A DNA stretch of 64,000 bases, taken from Hydractinia symbiolongicarpus. Its lineage: Eukaryota > Cnidaria > Hydrozoa > Anthoathecata > Hydractiniidae. The notes beneath the pieces were generated by a model. It was not told the DNA's origin, searched no databases, and saw only the letters and a list, made by a program, of their open reading frames with translations. The position numbers and the translations under genes were made by a program. This document shows, in pieces, positions 61,322 to 64,000 of this stretch (position 1 is the stretch's first letter; the number at the start of each line of letters is the position of its first letter). The DNA is taken from contig NC_079879.1 in the NCBI RefSeq assembly GCF_029227915.1, forward strand, positions 4,464,001 to 4,528,000, given 5' to 3'.

Positions 61322-62570
61322 TTTTTTTTCTGGTAATTTTAATATTCACTAAATAAATAAAAAAAAGTTCAATGCTTCATGCACGCTTTAACAAATGCGT
61401 TTTAACAATCTTAACAAATCAACTAATTCAAGTGCTAGACAAGATACAACCATGCAGGACATAAATCTATTTCCATAACCGCAGAAGATTTACGTAGCAT
61501 ACCCTAAACAGATAGTGAAATTGGAATCTATAGTTGCAAAAGCTGTGTTATGATCAAACCTTTTTTCTCGTGCTAATTTATGACAATTTATGAGTCTGTT
61601 ATTTCATATAAAAAAGCAATTAAAAATCTGATGCAGGATCCATGCAAAGAAGCACGGGCTGAGCTGACTGATTCAGGTTCTGTCATGTCTTCTTTCTTCC
61701 TCACTGCATTTAATGACATTTATACTTAAATCAATTCTTCTCATGCTTCTTTGTTTTGCAATTTAAAAGAAGCAAAAAATAACTATCTGTTAAAATAACA
61801 TAAAGTATTTGGTTTAGGATATTTCCACTGAGTCAATCTCTTTATCAATATTTGTGACATGCTCACACCAACGGCTGATCTGTTTGTGGCCACTCCCTCA
61901 TTTCAGCTTGTTCTTATTACTCATAACACTCCAACAAAATCGATGCTATCCTAAACGTTAGAAAAGACAACACGCGCGCAGAGACAGTTATGTAAAAACA
62001 ACTTGTTAAACGTTTGTTTCTATTTGTGGGTTTACTAAATTTGTTTGTGTTGTTCTGTACTGAAATGTTATGTTCCACTTAAATCTCTTGTTGACATTCC
62101 CACAGCTCTTGCTACCATGTTGTAGAGCGGAAGTAAGAAACAATGTGCTAATGTTTTCGTTCCTCTCTTCCCCTCAGGTTTCCGACTTGTTGTCGTACAC
62201 TAAAAAATTTGTAGTATTTTAACATGCAAGTTTTTTTCTTGACTCGCCCACCCAATAGAATTATCCCGCCTATATTTGTCTTTTTCTCGACTAACCAAAA
62301 TAGAATCCCGCCTTTATTTGATACTTACATGTCGACTTTTTTTTCTTTGTTGACATTAAAAATAGAATGAATAAACAAGATATATATCTCGTGGTTTAAA
62401 ATTTACTTTCTTTTTATTATGAAATCTTAATCAAATTTGAAGTTATATTTGATTTGCAATGGCACAACAGAATTGGTTTTAAGACTTCACAAAACCAACA
62501 GCAACCCAAGGAATTATTTGTCAGCAAAAACTGCTCATAAACAAGAATGGTATAAATCCTACACAAAAAA
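61322..62570. other. Upstream of the FGF-like gene
   Basis: No gene seen. Short duplicated phrases (AATAGAAT...CCCGCC...TATTTG near 62255 and 62300) indicate a small local repeat. Confidence 0.4.
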
Positions 62571-62801
62571 GGTATATACACACAATGCAAAAACACTTGA
62601 TATAACCCTACACAAAATAAGGGTATATATACGCAATGCAAAAACACTCGCTATAACCACACACAATGTAAGGGTATATACACGCATTGCAAAAACATTT
62701 GCTATAACCCTACACAAAATAAGGGTATATACACACAAAGCAAAAACACTCGCTATTACCCTACACAAGATAAGGGTATACACACACAATGAAAAAACAT
62801 T
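62571..62801. repeat. 51-bp tandem repeat, about 4.5 copies
   Basis: Units start GGTATATACACACAATGCAA at 62571, 62622, 62673, 62724 and 62775, an exact 51-bp period. Because 51 is divisible by three, frames stay open on both strands (17-residue repeats such as VYTHNAKTLDITLHKIR). No start, splice or signal context supports translation. Confidence 0.92.
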
Positions 62802-64000
62802 AAAATTTAAAACGAAACATTTAACAAATTATTATATTTATTATTGTGTTTTGTTCTAAATATCTTTATTATGCTTTTTCATTTTATTATTAATATCATA
62901 TTTATTCTCTAGTATTTAGGCTTCACTAAGCTACGAAAGTCTTGTAGCCACTGCAACCACCCAACTAGACACACGATGAAGACAGCAAAACCATTTTTTG
63001 TCAAACGCTAAACAGAAAAGCACCGATTGATTTACACATTATTATAGCCTTTAGCATGACTTGCCTGTGGATTAAACTTCAAATATTAACACAAATTCAT
63101 TCGAGTATCTAAATCAGAAATTAAATAATAATCACACTTTGTAGACAGAATTTATAAATCTTTTTTATTATCAGTACCAAATTTGAAAAATACAACGTCC
63201 AACAACAAACCCTAAAAGCCACTGGGGTCGGAAGGGAAAACAACATTTTATTTTCAAACCTTAGATTTTTCCCAACTTTTTTTTTCATTCTTCTTGTTCC
63301 AGTGGTATATAGAAAACTATATTTTAACAACTTCATTTTGACAGCGATACATTGTCGTGACAATATTTGACTCTTCTTCTAAAGTTAACATTTTTAACTT
63401 TTTTATTTAGCTGTGCGTTTCATCCTTTTGCAAACACGCTGTCTACTGCAGGAAAAAACATTATGTAAAAATATGTTAAGCTGGATGAAAGAAATATGTG
63501 AGTCAAACACACGCATGGAAGAATTTCACCAATTTACTTACGTCGTGGGACTTGGTTAGTAAAAATTAATTAAAAAAAAATCATTCGAATGACTTAATTG
63601 TTGCTATGACTATCAAATAACACGTGACTCACCATATACCACAATGTGTTTTCGTCTTATCTCTTTCTGTTAACTTGATGAACTGATCAAGTTCGTCAAC
63701 TGTCCGCTATATGTATATGTATGGTTTCATGCGTACGTCACATGAAATCGTAACGTAATACCATGAACAACACCACAATATATGGACATGCATCTAATGA
63801 CGTCATTAATATGAAAGAATCCCGCGGGTATGCTTCATAAAGGTAAATATTGTTACTAACATAAAGTTTCGGTTGTGTTCTCAACACACACGTTTTTACT
63901 AATCAACTTGTTCTATTTTCTAACACCACGCCCAAGAAACGCCTCGGGGTACGCCCACTTTTAATTCCACTAAAATGTGGAAATAATTTTACATTTCAGA
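62802..64000. other. Right end of the window, nothing recognised
   Basis: AT-rich sequence with no supported gene. Short frames here lack domains and splice logic. Confidence 0.4.

Noticed and set aside
62571-62801. CRISPR-like array
   Set aside because: Units are contiguous 51-bp tandem copies without unique spacers, in eukaryotic DNA.

Overview
The window reads as AT-rich animal nuclear DNA, most likely from a cnidarian and perhaps a hydrozoan. It has intron-containing metazoan genes (ELAV-type RNA-binding protein, TMEM135, ATG13, MANEA, TRIAP1, LYRM2, an FGF-like ligand), short AT-rich introns and many DNA transposons (ISL2EU-type, probable Kolobok, MITEs). The phylum is an inference from gene style and transposon content; no diagnostic marker was seen.

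Layout. 0.4-6 kb: ATG13 (-) and an ELAV-like gene (+) diverge from a short shared 5' region; the ELAV intron holds a broken LINE interrupted by a TTAA-flanked MITE. 8.8-9.6 kb: a three-exon secreted-peptide gene (copy A). 11.6-13 kb: an unrecognised coiled-coil gene and a tRNA-like sequence. 14.1-19 kb: three minus-strand genes, TRIAP1, LYRM2 (both mitochondrial) and MANEA. 20-28 kb: mostly repeats, namely a terminal-inverted-repeat (TIR) element, a 358-bp (TA)n tract, a LINE fragment, a Mutator-like element with a 9-bp target duplication, a foldback hairpin and a MITE. 28.1-34.7 kb: TMEM135 in 14 exons. 35.7-42.5 kb (-): a candidate fourth secreted-peptide gene (D) whose first intron contains a complete ISL2EU-type transposon with a THAP/DDE transposase and a SWIM/YqaJ nuclease. 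44-49.5 kb: a transposase relic, an (AAT)n tract and a probable Kolobok element inserted in a minisatellite, with another TIR element nested inside it. 51.5-56.7 kb: a large inverted duplication carrying two almost identical secreted-peptide genes (B -, C +). 57.4-61.3 kb (-): a divergent FGF-like gene. 62.6-62.8 kb: a 51-bp tandem repeat.

The least familiar biology is the small secreted-precursor family. Copies A, B and C have a signal peptide, an acidic propeptide, a furin-type R-x-K-R site and a hydrophobic/amphipathic mature peptide ending in glycine. All four genes, including the divergent candidate D, share a C-x8-C motif split by a phase-0 intron, followed by a phase-1 intron, and the start codon directly after a splice acceptor. 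I do not recognise the family; a host-defence or membrane-active peptide role is only an inference.
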